The notes under the pieces are model-generated. The model saw only the letters and a program-made list of their open reading frames with translations, was not told the origin of the DNA and searched no databases. A stretch of 64,000 nucleotides of DNA from positions 1 through 64,000 of the forward strand of contig JAYFQP010000024.1 of the NCBI GenBank assembly GCA_034926865.1. The letters run 5' to 3'. The first letter of the stretch is position 1. Every line of letters starts with the position of its first letter. A program made the translations under genes and the position numbers. This document shows, in pieces, positions 6,662 through 15,582 of this stretch. The stretch is from RGIG1902 sp034926865 (GTDB taxonomy: Bacteria; Bacillota; Clostridia; Oscillospirales; Butyricicoccaceae).

Positions 6662-8800
6662 TTGAATATTATATCAGAGATAGCCGCCGAGCTTGGGGTA
6701 AAAGAAAGCCAGGTAAATAGTGCGGTCGAGCTTCTTGATCAGGGAAATACGGTTCCTTTTATTTCGAGATACCGCAAAGAGGCAACAGGCAATTTAAGCG
6801 ATGAGATCCTCAGAAAGCTTGAGGAACGCCTTGCAGCCATAAGGGGGCTTGAAAGCCGCAAAGAAGATGTCATGCGCCTTCTTACAGAGCAGGGAAACAT
6901 GTCAGAAGACATTGAGAGGGCGTTAAACGCCGCAGTTTCTCTGGCAGAGGTAGAAGACATATATCGTCCTTATAGGCCCAAGAGACGAACAAGGGCCACA
7001 ATTGCTCGCGAAAAGGGGCTTGAACAGCTTTCGAATTTTTTGCTTGCCCAGGGGGGCATGCTGCCTGAAAAGGAAGCAGAAAAATATATAGATGAAGAAA
7101 AAGGCATATCTTGCGTCGAGGAAGCTCTTGATGGAGCTATGGACATAATTGCGGAGAGCATTTCTGATAATGCCGATTATAGACGCTGGATAAGAAATTA
7201 CAGCGAGCGTAAGGCTTTTGTGGTGACAAAGGCAAAAACGGAAGAGGACTCTGTCTACAGGCTTTATTATGACCATTCTGAGCTGTTGTGCAAAATACCC
7301 TCCCATCGTATACTTGCAATCAACAGAGGGGAAAACGAAGGAGTGCTTTCGGTAAAGGTAACCGTAGACAACCCTGAAATAATAGAGTATCTGTACTCAA
7401 AGATAATTCAAAAGCCATCCTCACCTTGTGCCAAATATCTTTCAATGGCGATAGATGATGGCTATTCGCGCCTTATAGCTCCTTCGATTGCAACAGAATT
7501 AAGAAACACAGCGACCGAAAATGGAGAAGAGAGGGCTATAGAAGTTTTTGGGCAGAATCTCAAGGGACTCCTGATGACACCACCGGTAAAAGGAAAAGTT
7601 GTCTTGGGGTTTGATCCTGCATATAGGACGGGTTGTAAAATAGCTGTGGTAGACAGTAAGGGAGATGTACTGGACACAACAGTTGTTTATCCTACGCCAC
7701 CACATAATAAGATCCAAGAGGCAAAGAACACCTTGAAAAAACTGATAGAGAAGGATAAGGTTGAGGTAATCTCTATCGGCAACGGAACTGCGTCGAAGGA
7801 AAGCGAGATTTTCGTTGCGGAGCTTATAAAAGAGAGCAGCATAAAGCTTGAGTATATTGTTGTCAGTGAGGCGGGGGCCTCGGTCTATTCTGCGTCAAAA
7901 CTTGGTACGGAGGAATTCCCACAATTCGATGTTTCTCTCAGAAGTGCCGTTTCGATTGCCCGTCGCTTACAAGACCCTATGGCTGAGCTTGTAAAGATTG
8001 AACCTAAGGCAATAGGCGTTGGGCAGTATCAGCATGACCTCAACCCAAAGAAACTGAGCGAATCACTTGCAGGAGTCGTTCAGAGCTGTGTTTCGTCAGT
8101 AGGCGTAGATATTAATACAGCATCTCCCTCACTTTTGAGTTATATTGCAGGTATTAACAGCAAAACAGCAAAGAATATATGTGACTATAGAAGTGAAAAC
8201 GGCCTCTTTAAAAGCCGTATGGAGATAAAAAATGTAAAGGGCATCGGAGAAAAGGCGTTTACCCAGTGCAGCGGCTTTCTACGCATTCCTGAAAGCGTCG
8301 AGCTTCTTGATAACACAGCTGTTCATCCCGAGTCATACAAGGCAGCAAAGGCGCTTATAGAAGCTTTAGGGCTTGGAGAAAGAACTCTAGTGGAAAATCC
8401 CGTTAGTGTAACGGAAGCCGCTGGTGAAAAAAGTTTTGAGCAGCTTTCAAAGGACCTTGGGATCGGAGTGCCCACGCTTAGGGATATTGTGTCGGAGCTT
8501 TCAAAGCCCGGAAGGGACATAAGGGATGAGCTGCCAAAGCCGGTGCTCAAAAGCGAGATCATGGATATAGATGATCTGAAAGCCGGTATGGAGCTTATTG
8601 GTACAGTTAGAAACGTGGCAGACTTCGGGGCCTTTGTTGATATAGGCGTCCATCAGGACGGATTGATCCATATTAGCAAGCTTTCGAATAAGTTTGTAAA
8701 GAGAGCTTCAGATGCGGTTTCTGTCGGAGATATTTTGACTGTTAGGATACTTGATGTTGACGCTGTCAAAAAGCGAATTTCACTTGAAAGAGTGATGTGA
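6662..8800 (+). CDS. tex: Tex/YhgF family RNA-binding transcription accessory protein
   Basis: The protein has 712 residues from a TTG start that nearly abuts the upstream 42-residue ORF. Domains run in the usual Tex order: an N-terminal helical region (INRGENEGVLSVKV), a YqgF/RuvC-like fold around 315-420 (LGFDPAYRTGCKIAVVD), a helix-hairpin-helix pair (NTASPSLLSYIAGI; IKNVKGIGEKAF), and a C-terminal S1 domain (GTVRNVADFGAFVDIG). Tex binds nucleic acid and affects transcription or ribosome-associated RNA metabolism. Length and motifs are complete. Confidence 0.95.
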   Translation: MNIISEIAAELGVKESQVNSAVELLDQGNTVPFISRYRKEATGNLSDEILRKLEERLAAIRGLESRKEDVMRLLTEQGNMSEDIERALNAAVSLAEVEDIYRPYRPKRRTRATIAREKGLEQLSNFLLAQGGMLPEKEAEKYIDEEKGISCVEEALDGAMDIIAESISDNADYRRWIRNYSERKAFVVTKAKTEEDSVYRLYYDHSELLCKIPSHRILAINRGENEGVLSVKVTVDNPEIIEYLYSKIIQKPSSPCAKYLSMAIDDGYSRLIAPSIATELRNTATENGEERAIEVFGQNLKGLLMTPPVKGKVVLGFDPAYRTGCKIAVVDSKGDVLDTTVVYPTPPHNKIQEAKNTLKKLIEKDKVEVISIGNGTASKESEIFVAELIKESSIKLEYIVVSEAGASVYSASKLGTEEFPQFDVSLRSAVSIARRLQDPMAELVKIEPKAIGVGQYQHDLNPKKLSESLAGVVQSCVSSVGVDINTASPSLLSYIAGINSKTAKNICDYRSENGLFKSRMEIKNVKGIGEKAFTQCSGFLRIPESVELLDNTAVHPESYKAAKALIEALGLGERTLVENPVSVTEAAGEKSFEQLSKDLGIGVPTLRDIVSELSKPGRDIRDELPKPVLKSEIMDIDDLKAGMELIGTVRNVADFGAFVDIGVHQDGLIHISKLSNKFVKRASDAVSVGDILTVRILDVDAVKKRISLERVM

Positions 8801-8818
8801 TTTACTGTGAATAAAAGT

Positions 8819-8858
8819 CGTCCCTCTCTAATACACTTGTATCAGAGGGGGGCGTTTT
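8819..8858 (+). terminator. Terminator-like hairpin that also hides the next gene's ribosome binding site
   Basis: CCCTCT (8822-8827) pairs with AGAGGG (8844-8849), with an inner ATAC/GTAT stem, and TTTT follows directly before the ATG at 8859. The 3' arm is the Shine-Dalgarno sequence of that gene. It may stop tex transcripts and reduce translation of the next gene. Confidence 0.55.
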
Positions 8859-9479
8859 ATGTCTGTCAAAACAAAAGAAAAAATATATAATGGCATTATA
8901 CTGCTTTGCGTATCAATATGTATTCTGTTAATAGGGACAGTGGCAATCGAGGAACTATTCGGTGGAGGCCCGGTGCAGCTGCACACTCCGCCCGAAGTAG
9001 GTAACGTGAGTGATCAGGCAAATACAAGCACGACAGGTGAAATTTTTATAGATGAAAATACAATAGAAAACGAATTGGCAAAATATATAGATGATGATTT
9101 CCCGCTTAAAAACATAACCGTCGATATAATGAAAAGCGGAGAGGTCACAATCGGTGCGGAAGCCTCCAAGGCAAAGCTTACGGACTATCTTGAGAATGCA
9201 GGCGTCAAGATAAACGGGCAGGGAGGGCTCTTTGCTCTGCTGCTCCCCAAGAAGATCGATGTAAGTTTTACGGCTTTGTTTGCAAAAGATGAGGAAAGTG
9301 GGATGCTTACACTTTCTCCGCAGAGTATATCTGCCGGAAAGCTTGAGATAGATATGACGAGTATGCCCGAGAATTTCTTTTGCGAGATTAGTGAAGGTAT
9401 CAATAAACTGATAATAGCTTCTGAGTACTACTTTACCGATATAGAGTTCCGAGATGGCGGGATATTGTTAATACCATAA
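8859..9479 (+). CDS. Membrane-anchored protein resembling YpmS (DUF2140)
   Basis: This 206-residue protein has one N-terminal membrane segment (about 9-28), then an acidic extracytoplasmic part. The stretch VSFTALFAKDEESGMLTLSP followed by AGKLEIDM resembles the lipid-binding-type fold of YpmS/DUF2140 or DUF2993 proteins, where a beta strand is followed by 'g-x-l-x-l-x-p-x-s-i-s-x-G-x-l'. The assignment is tentative. The start is fixed by a G-rich site 6 bases upstream that is embedded in a hairpin. A strong terminator follows. Confidence 0.6.
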   Translation: MSVKTKEKIYNGIILLCVSICILLIGTVAIEELFGGGPVQLHTPPEVGNVSDQANTSTTGEIFIDENTIENELAKYIDDDFPLKNITVDIMKSGEVTIGAEASKAKLTDYLENAGVKINGQGGLFALLLPKKIDVSFTALFAKDEESGMLTLSPQSISAGKLEIDMTSMPENFFCEISEGINKLIIASEYYFTDIEFRDGGILLIP

Positions 9480-9494
9480 CAAAAGGTGACAAAA

Positions 9495-9537
9495 CAGACC
9501 CTTTCCGAAACAATTTCTGGGAAGGGTCTGCTTTTAT
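9495..9537 (+). terminator. Terminator after the YpmS-like gene
   Basis: CAGACCCTTTCC (9495-9506) pairs with GGGAAGGGTCTG (9519-9530) with minor slippage, and CTTTTAT follows. The remaining gap to 9732 is AT-rich and contains a TATAAT at 9704-9709 but no clear -35. Confidence 0.85.
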
Positions 9538-9732
9538 AAACAAAAGGTAATAAAACACTTAACAAAAATGCTGATGGATCTTGTTTCATATATAGTCTAT
9601 ACTAATTTGAAAAAAGATTTTTGTATATTGATACTAAAAAAAGTAAAATCAAAAACATGGCTATTTCCAAATATCACAATCTATGCTAGAATGTTAAACA
9701 TTGTATAATGTTATTTTTTGAGGTGAGGGAAA

Positions 9733-10116
9733 ATGAACGGCAAGTTCATAATTAACAGAACAAGGGGAGGAGAATACTATTTTAAGTTGATATCAAAGAA
9801 TGGACAAGCTCTGGCTGCGAGCGGCAACTATGAGACTCTTGCTGCTTGCAAATCTGGTTTAAAGGCAGTAAGAAATAATCTAGACGCCTGCATCAAAGAT
9901 TGTGGAGATGAAGATTTCTCTACTGGCAGAGCAATGTATGAAGTTTTGGGTAAGGATGAGAAGTATACATTTTTGCTAAAAGGCTCATATGGCGAGGTTC
10001 TTGCTACCGGGGGTCTTTTTTGTTCTAAGGATAAATGTATAGAGGCTATTCATTTGATGTCATTTATGAGTATTGATGAAGATTCAGAATCTGATGCGCT
10101 GGGCTGTTTTATTTGA
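9733..10116 (+). CDS. YegP/DUF1508 family protein
   Basis: The 127-residue protein is built of two DUF1508-like repeats. The first (about 2-50) reads KFIINRTRGGEYYFKLIS then GQALAASGNYETLAACKSGL. The second (about 73-120) reads EVLGKDEKYTFLLKG then GEVLATGGLFCSKDKC. The 'F-x-L-x-x-x-x-G-x-x-x-A-x-S' pattern is the family hallmark. The second copy is more diverged. The function of YegP-type proteins is unknown. A GAGGTGAGGG site precedes the ATG. Confidence 0.82.
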   Translation: MNGKFIINRTRGGEYYFKLISKNGQALAASGNYETLAACKSGLKAVRNNLDACIKDCGDEDFSTGRAMYEVLGKDEKYTFLLKGSYGEVLATGGLFCSKDKCIEAIHLMSFMSIDEDSESDALGCFI

Positions 10117-10150
10117 TTTGAATAATTGAGAAACTTGGAGAGTGGTTTGA

Positions 10151-11431
10151 TTGGAAATTAATGCCCAGGCAATTATAAGAAAGCCAAGGCTATGGTCGCT
10201 TCTGTTTATTAGGGTAGGAGTCATTACCTGCCTGATGGGAATATGTACACAGATGTTTATGTCTGCATTTCCTCAGTATCTTCAGATGAAAGAGTTCACT
10301 GCCACACAGATGGGGCTTGTGGCAACAGGATATACTGTATGCGCGATGGTTATGAGGATTTTTGCAGGAAATCTTATAGATCTAAAAGGGCGAAGGCTTA
10401 TGTGCCTTGTTGGGCTTGCCTTTTTTGGGCTGCCAATTGTGGGGTTTTACTTTACCGAAAGCATCGGGGTTACGGTAGCTCTTAGGTTTATACAGGGTTT
10501 CGGAGCATCGCTTGCCACTATAGCTACAGGGACTATGGCACCTGATGTGCTTCCTAAAGAGAGGATGACAGAGGGGATTGGGTATTATGGTCTTTTCAAC
10601 TCATTGGCCACCGCTATTGGCCCGGCAGTGGGAATCGGCTTTCTTCTCGATGGGAGATCCGATATATTTTTTATCTTCGGTTTTCTAATGATAGTGGCGG
10701 CAACTGTTGTGACTGTCACGGTTAGATACGAATCCAAGGGCAGCTTGCAGAATGTGAGTTCGAATGCAATTCCTCTTACAGTTGAAGAAATTGAGGCGGA
10801 AGAGAGAGCGAATGCACAAGCAGCAGAAGAGGAACAGCGATTTTTTATTTGGAAGTTCTTTGATAAAAAGGCAATTCCTGCATTTATTATAGCTATGTCG
10901 GCTACTTTCTCAATGACAACCATTACAAACTTCATATCTCCTTATGCTATTTCCATAGGCATAACGACAGTAGGAAGTTTTTTTACTGTACAAGCTGTTT
11001 TTATGATACTGTCAAGGATTTGCTCCGGCAAGATTGCAGGCAGAATAGGCGTATTTAGGACGATTGTTCTGGGCTTTTTACTGGATGCAGTGGCTCTGAT
11101 GCTTTTAGCAACCATGAAAAATGATGCTTTTATGTTTGCTGCCGCAGCAGTAAGAGGTCTTGGCGGTGGGTTGTATTTTCCGCTGCTCAATGTGCTTGCT
11201 GTGCAAAACGCTACAAAAAGCCGTAGAGGCAAAGCCACATCTACTTATTATGCGGCGTATGATATAGGCGCCGGACTTGGCGCATCTTTTTGGGGCGTGA
11301 TTGCCGATAACTTTGGAGGGTTTAGAACGGTGTATATGGGAGCGGCGCTATTCTATTCCGTATCAATAACGGTGGCTTATTTGCTTGTTGGGAAAAAAGA
11401 AAAAACACTCAAACGTGAGTCCACGCACTAA
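10151..11431 (+). CDS. Major facilitator superfamily (MFS) transporter
   Basis: This 426-residue protein from a TTG start (GGAGAG about 8 bases upstream) has about twelve hydrophobic segments in two halves. They are split by a charged loop rich in Glu and Ala (about 205-235). MFS signature A appears in the 2-3 loop as GNLIDLKGRRLM, and a related GKIAGRIGVFRT occurs in the second half. It resembles drug or sugar efflux permeases of the YfcJ/SetA style. The substrate cannot be inferred, and the neighbours give no pathway. Confidence 0.85.
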   Translation: MEINAQAIIRKPRLWSLLFIRVGVITCLMGICTQMFMSAFPQYLQMKEFTATQMGLVATGYTVCAMVMRIFAGNLIDLKGRRLMCLVGLAFFGLPIVGFYFTESIGVTVALRFIQGFGASLATIATGTMAPDVLPKERMTEGIGYYGLFNSLATAIGPAVGIGFLLDGRSDIFFIFGFLMIVAATVVTVTVRYESKGSLQNVSSNAIPLTVEEIEAEERANAQAAEEEQRFFIWKFFDKKAIPAFIIAMSATFSMTTITNFISPYAISIGITTVGSFFTVQAVFMILSRICSGKIAGRIGVFRTIVLGFLLDAVALMLLATMKNDAFMFAAAAVRGLGGGLYFPLLNVLAVQNATKSRRGKATSTYYAAYDIGAGLGASFWGVIADNFGGFRTVYMGAALFYSVSITVAYLLVGKKEKTLKRESTH

Positions 11432-11672
11432 GAATAGTGTGTAATAAGCTTTATTCTTATTTGCATTAAGAATGGAATATCTTTTTTCATACAAAAAATG
11501 CTATATTTTTATACTGTTATTTATTATTCCAAAGTTTCTGTTTTGCGCTGCAATATGCCATAATGCATCACAAAAAGATACTAAAACAGTAGGTATTGCT
11601 TTTTGAAGATATATAGGTTATTATGGTATCGTTGAGACTCTAAAAAAATATTGGGAGGCCGGCTATTTTCTT

Positions 11673-12584
11673 ATGCTGGAGTTTAAAAAACTGGAATTAT
11701 CGGACAAGGACAGAGTAGAACCTTTTTTGGCATCCGACGGATATATAATGTCGGACAGGACATTTGCCTCTTTGTTTATTTGGAGAGAGCATTATGATGT
11801 GCAGATATGCTTTAAAGATGATTTCCTCTATTTTCTATCCAAAGAACATAAAGATATGAGGACATACTATATGCCGTTGGGCAGCGGAGATATAAAAAAG
11901 GCATTTTGGGAAATCGAAGAGGACAGCAGGGCATGTGGCATGCCATACCATGTCTTTTTGGTGACACCTGAAAGAAAGGCCGAACTTGAATCGCTATGCC
12001 CCGGGAAATATATTTACACCGAAGATCGAGATAATTTTGACTACATTTACAAGGCTGAGGACCTTATGGAGCTTAGGGGAAAGAAATTACACTCTAAACG
12101 CAACCATATAAACAGGTTTAGGATGCTCCATGACGGCCGCTGGAGGTATGAAGATATTGATCCGCAAAAACATCGGGCTCTTCTTCATGCATATACTCTT
12201 AAATGGGGTGCCACTAAAAGAGGCGACGGCTATCAAGACGATTACAGACATGAGCTTGTTGCTATAGATGCGGCGCTAAGCAACTATCAGGCGCTGAATA
12301 TAAGAGGCGGCATATTGTGGCTTGACGATCAAGTTATTGCTTATACTCTTGCAGCGGTCACACATAACAAGGTAATCGATGTTATGTTTGAAAAGGCAGA
12401 TGCCGATATTGACGGCGCATATCCGATGATAAACAATCAGTTTGCCATACATAATTTTGGCGATATTGAACTTGTCAACAGAGAAGAAGATATGGGAATT
12501 GAAGGCCTAAGAACAGCAAAGCTTTCATATAATCCCGCATTCCTGTCAGAAAAGTTTATTGTTACTCCATCGGAGGCGCGCTAA
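11673..12584 (+). CDS. DUF2156 protein (aminoacyl-lipid transferase-like GNAT fold)
   Basis: This 303-residue protein has the DUF2156 hallmark LRGKKLHSKRNHINRF (about 134-149), seen in the catalytic domain of phosphatidylglycerol lysyltransferase (MprF) and relatives. No membrane domain is present, so it is a soluble stand-alone version. Its stop overlaps the start of the following GNAT gene by one base (TAATG), so they are coupled. Whether it modifies lipid, peptide or another acceptor is unknown. The 240-base gap upstream holds only a weak AT-rich hairpin (11429-11459). Confidence 0.8.
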   Translation: MLEFKKLELSDKDRVEPFLASDGYIMSDRTFASLFIWREHYDVQICFKDDFLYFLSKEHKDMRTYYMPLGSGDIKKAFWEIEEDSRACGMPYHVFLVTPERKAELESLCPGKYIYTEDRDNFDYIYKAEDLMELRGKKLHSKRNHINRFRMLHDGRWRYEDIDPQKHRALLHAYTLKWGATKRGDGYQDDYRHELVAIDAALSNYQALNIRGGILWLDDQVIAYTLAAVTHNKVIDVMFEKADADIDGAYPMINNQFAIHNFGDIELVNREEDMGIEGLRTAKLSYNPAFLSEKFIVTPSEAR

Positions 12585-13420
12585 TGGATATCGAGTTTGC
12601 TAAACAAACAGATAAACAAGAGCTTCTACGGCTGTATGACATTTGCTTTCCGGGAGAACATGATTATGGCGAATATTTCCATAACAATTTCTGGAGGCCT
12701 GAAAAGACTCTCGTTATAAGGGATAATGGTGGGATCATCTCAATGGTAAATCTCCTCGATGTCCGATTTAATGCCGGAGATGAGGAGATAGAAGCTTCTT
12801 ATATATATGCCGCGGCAACTGATCCCGCACATAGAGGAAAAGGTCTGATGCAGAAGCTGCTTGAAGCTTCGTTTGAGCTTGGAGATAAGTGGGGGAAGGA
12901 TCTTTCTGTGCTTATTACCGAAAACGATAGTCTTTTTGCTTTCTATAAAAAGTTTGGGTACGAGCCAAGCTTTGGTGTGTCTTTGATTAGTCCAAATGAT
13001 GTTCTTCCTGGATTTATGTGTAAAGTAAGAATGCTTGACAGCATTGACTGCGAAATGATGGAGGCGGTATATAATACAGCATCATTAGGCAGGCTTGCTG
13101 TGGCAAGGGACATAGACCGTTTTGTTTCCATAATAGAAGAGTATAAAGAACATGCCTTCGGACTATTTGATCAGGCAGGGAATATGATGGCATATTGTCT
13201 GATGGATGAAAGTAATGAGGAAGCACGTGAAGTTATGGGCATTGGAATGGAATATCTGCTTTATACCTGTTGTATGGACATGAAAACGGGATTCGGTAAG
13301 AGTCTTCCGTCAGGAGAAGGGGATGTCCCTATCGGGTGTGCAAAAGCGCTGACTGAAAAAGGCAGACAAATGCTTCTGAGTTTCTCGCTGCCCCCGTACA
13401 TGAATATACTTTTTAATTGA
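12584..13420 (+). CDS. GNAT N-acetyltransferase
   Basis: This 278-residue protein has an N-terminal GNAT domain. The acetyl-CoA loop is ATDPAHRGKGLMQKLL (about 82-97) and the strand SLFAFYKKFGYEPSF is typical of the fold's end. The C-terminal 130 residues look like the second domain found in Eis-like or sterol-carrier-fused GNATs, but I cannot identify it firmly. It is translationally coupled to the DUF2156 gene and followed 11 bases later by an HD-domain gene. Confidence 0.8.
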   Translation: MDIEFAKQTDKQELLRLYDICFPGEHDYGEYFHNNFWRPEKTLVIRDNGGIISMVNLLDVRFNAGDEEIEASYIYAAATDPAHRGKGLMQKLLEASFELGDKWGKDLSVLITENDSLFAFYKKFGYEPSFGVSLISPNDVLPGFMCKVRMLDSIDCEMMEAVYNTASLGRLAVARDIDRFVSIIEEYKEHAFGLFDQAGNMMAYCLMDESNEEAREVMGIGMEYLLYTCCMDMKTGFGKSLPSGEGDVPIGCAKALTEKGRQMLLSFSLPPYMNILFN

Positions 13421-13431
13421 AGGGTTAATAA

Positions 13432-13926
13432 ATGAAACAGTTGGATCGCCTTACTGAGGCAATGATATCATATTATAGCGGAGATGCAAAACAGATACAG
13501 CATCTTTTGAAGGTTCATGCCTTTGCTGCGCTTATTGGAAGAGAAGAGGAACTTGCCGAAAATACGCAGCTTATACTTGAATGTGCGGCAATAGTGCATG
13601 ATATCGGCATAAAGCCTGCAATGGAGAAATACGGCAAGGCTGATGGACCGCTTCAGGAGAAGGAAGGGGTGGAGCCTGCAACAGCGGTTATGAAGACCGC
13701 TGGATTTGATGATAACATAACTGACAGGGTTTGCTGGTTAGTTGCGCATCATCATACATATTCTCCGGTAGACGGTATCGATCATCGCATATTGCTTGAG
13801 GCGGACTACCTTGTGAATCATTATGAACACGGACGGTCTGGTGATTCGGCTGAGGCCGCAATGCAGGGCTTTTTCAGAACCGAATCAGGAATACGTATAT
13901 GTAAAGAGATGTTTGGGCTAAAATAA
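13432..13926 (+). CDS. HD-domain phosphohydrolase
   Basis: The 164-residue protein carries the metal-binding HD motif: KVHAFAALIG supplies the first His, AAIVHDIG the HD pair, and VAHHHTY further ligands, in the usual order. The family hydrolyses nucleotides or related phosphates. It is last in the DUF2156-GNAT-HD run and ends at a bidirectional terminator. The substrate is not predictable. Confidence 0.82.
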   Translation: MKQLDRLTEAMISYYSGDAKQIQHLLKVHAFAALIGREEELAENTQLILECAAIVHDIGIKPAMEKYGKADGPLQEKEGVEPATAVMKTAGFDDNITDRVCWLVAHHHTYSPVDGIDHRILLEADYLVNHYEHGRSGDSAEAAMQGFFRTESGIRICKEMFGLK

Positions 13927-13937
13927 TATTAATAAGA

Positions 13938-13972
13938 AAACCCCCGTATCGCTGTAATCGATACGGGGGTTT
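13938..13972. terminator. Bidirectional terminator between the HD gene and bioY
   Basis: AAACCCCCGTATCG and CGATACGGGGGTTT form a perfect 14-bp stem with a 7-nt loop. It sits between two convergent genes and has T-runs in both directions. Confidence 0.92.
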
Positions 13973-13994
13973 ATATTGTTGAAAATCGTTTGGA

Positions 13995-14516
13995 TTAAAT
14001 GCGTATCCTTTTTCGCAGCAGAACTCTTATTGCTACTGAAGCTGCACCCTTAATGATATCAAACGGGATAAAGGGGATGACACAAAGAGCTAAAGACTGC
14101 ATAAGATCACGCCCTGTTATAAACATAAACCATGCTGTGCCTACGGCATAGCAGCAGGCGAGACCGGCCAGCATAGAAATAAGTGTCAGCGGCAGATGTG
14201 AGCTTTTCTTTCCAAGAGCTGTAAAAAAAGCAATAAATATGTATCCGACTATATATCCACCTGTTGGACCCAAAATTGCTGCCGTTCCTCCGTTAAAACC
14301 GCTGCAAACAGGTAGGCCCATCAGGGCGATACCTATATAGGCTCCAATGGAAAGCAAGCTGTAATAACCTGGAAGAAGCATTGCGGAAAGAAAAACGCAG
14401 AACACGCCAAGGGTAACTGGAATTGGCCCCACAGGTATGCTCCATGGCGAAAGTATGCACATAAGGGTCGTCATAAGAGATGCAACTATAAGATTTTTCG
14501 TATTCGTTTCTTTCAT
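13995..14516 (-). CDS. bioY: Biotin transporter BioY (S component)
   Basis: This 173-residue protein has about six membrane segments. The BioY signature is visible: an N-terminal PWSIPVGPIPVTLGVF segment, then LLPGYYSLLSIGAYIGIALMG and FNGGTAAILGPTGGYIVGY. BioY binds biotin, alone or with an ECF ATPase module, and none is encoded here. It lies 18 bases after birA on the same strand, so biotin uptake and biotin sensing share one transcript under the BirA operator. Confidence 0.93.
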   Translation of the reverse strand: MKETNTKNLIVASLMTTLMCILSPWSIPVGPIPVTLGVFCVFLSAMLLPGYYSLLSIGAYIGIALMGLPVCSGFNGGTAAILGPTGGYIVGYIFIAFFTALGKKSSHLPLTLISMLAGLACCYAVGTAWFMFITGRDLMQSLALCVIPFIPFDIIKGAASVAIRVLLRKRIRI

Positions 14517-14534
14517 TACTATGATTCCTTTCTT

Positions 14535-15503
14535 TTAAAGCCTTACGCTGACTTCGCCGCTGTCAAGAGTCTCTGGAACACCTTCCCTTAACACCAGCAG
14601 GCGGCAGTTATCATCAATTCCTGTTATTTCTGCCGGATATTGAAGATCGCCTCTTATGACAGTAGCTACTTTGCCTATCAGTATGCTGCGCTTCCTGTAG
14701 TCTTCCAAAAAAGCTTTTTCAGGGAAGGCGGTATAGTATAGGTAGAAATTGTCTAATACAGCTGCTAACAGGCGGCTGCGTATGCCCGGGACATATTCTT
14801 TGCTTGAGTATACGCTTCCGGCAACATTGCTTATTGCTTCAGGGAAACCGCCTTCAGGCTCGATAACATTAATTCCTATGCCGAGAACGGCGTATGCCAG
14901 ACTGCCGCTTTCCATATCTATGGAGGCTTCAGTGAGTATTCCGCAAACCTTTTTGCCGGCTATAAAAATATCGTTTACCCATTTGATACCCGTTCTTTTT
15001 CCGCACACATCTTCTATTGCGCGTGATGTTGCCGCTGCCGCCGCGGTGGTTATGTAAAGTGCGTCACCTATTGGCATGCGGGGACGCAGAAGGATACTGA
15101 AATAGATGCCGGTTCCTTCAGGAGAATAGAAACTTCTGCCAAGACGGCCCTTGCCGGCGTTTTGATGCTCTGATGCAACCAAGGTGAACTCAGAAGCTCC
15201 TTTTTCGGCAAGGGCCTTGCTGTCGTTATTGGTACTCCCAGTCTCGGGAAGCACGGTTATGCTGAATACCTTGTTTTGCAGATGCTGTGATATTGCAAAG
15301 GCTGAAAGCCTGTCCGAGCCTGATGAGAGGCAATAGCCCTTTCCATAGGCCGACAATATATCGTATCCGTCTTCCCTTAAAGTGCTCGCTGCTTTCCATA
15401 CGGCTGTGCGGCTTATGCCCAGGCTTGAAGATAGATCTTCGCCTGAAACATAGCTTCCTTTTGCCGCCTCAAGCAGAGAGAGCAGATTGTCTTTTGTCTT
15501 CAT
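14535..15503 (-). CDS. birA: Bifunctional biotin protein ligase / biotin repressor
   Basis: I take the ATG at 15503 (322 residues). An AAGAAGG site precedes it, and the upstream alternative at 15554 lies before the predicted transcription start and inside the operator. Residues 1-60 form a winged helix (ISRTAVWKAASTL). The ligase core has GKGRLGRSFYSPEG (a GRGRxG-type loop, with Phe where Trp is usual) and GIKWVNDIF. A C-terminal SH3-like domain follows. It biotinylates carrier proteins and represses its own operon as biotinyl-AMP complex. Confidence 0.95.
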   Translation of the reverse strand: MKTKDNLLSLLEAAKGSYVSGEDLSSSLGISRTAVWKAASTLREDGYDILSAYGKGYCLSSGSDRLSAFAISQHLQNKVFSITVLPETGSTNNDSKALAEKGASEFTLVASEHQNAGKGRLGRSFYSPEGTGIYFSILLRPRMPIGDALYITTAAAAATSRAIEDVCGKRTGIKWVNDIFIAGKKVCGILTEASIDMESGSLAYAVLGIGINVIEPEGGFPEAISNVAGSVYSSKEYVPGIRSRLLAAVLDNFYLYYTAFPEKAFLEDYRKRSILIGKVATVIRGDLQYPAEITGIDDNCRLLVLREGVPETLDSGEVSVRL

Positions 15504-15525
15504 GTTATCGCCTTCTTTCTGCTTA

Positions 15526-15554
15526 AAGATAACATGATGTGAAGACGTTGTCAA
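15526..15554 (-). promoter_or_regulatory. birA-bioY promoter
   Basis: On the minus strand TTGACA (15554-15549) is a perfect -35, followed after 17 bases by TATCTT (15531-15526). Transcription would start near 15519, 16 bases before the chosen birA ATG. Confidence 0.85.
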
Positions 15555-15576
15555 CCTAAAAAATATTTAGGTTGAC
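15550..15576 (-). promoter_or_regulatory. BirA operator
   Basis: GTCAACCTAAA (15550-15560) and TTTAGGTTGAC (15566-15576) form a perfect 11-bp inverted repeat with a 5-base spacer. This matches the GTTAACC/GGTTAAC-type biotin operators known in Firmicutes. It overlaps the -35 box, so bound BirA should block RNA polymerase. Confidence 0.92.
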
Positions 15577-15582
15577 GGTTGC

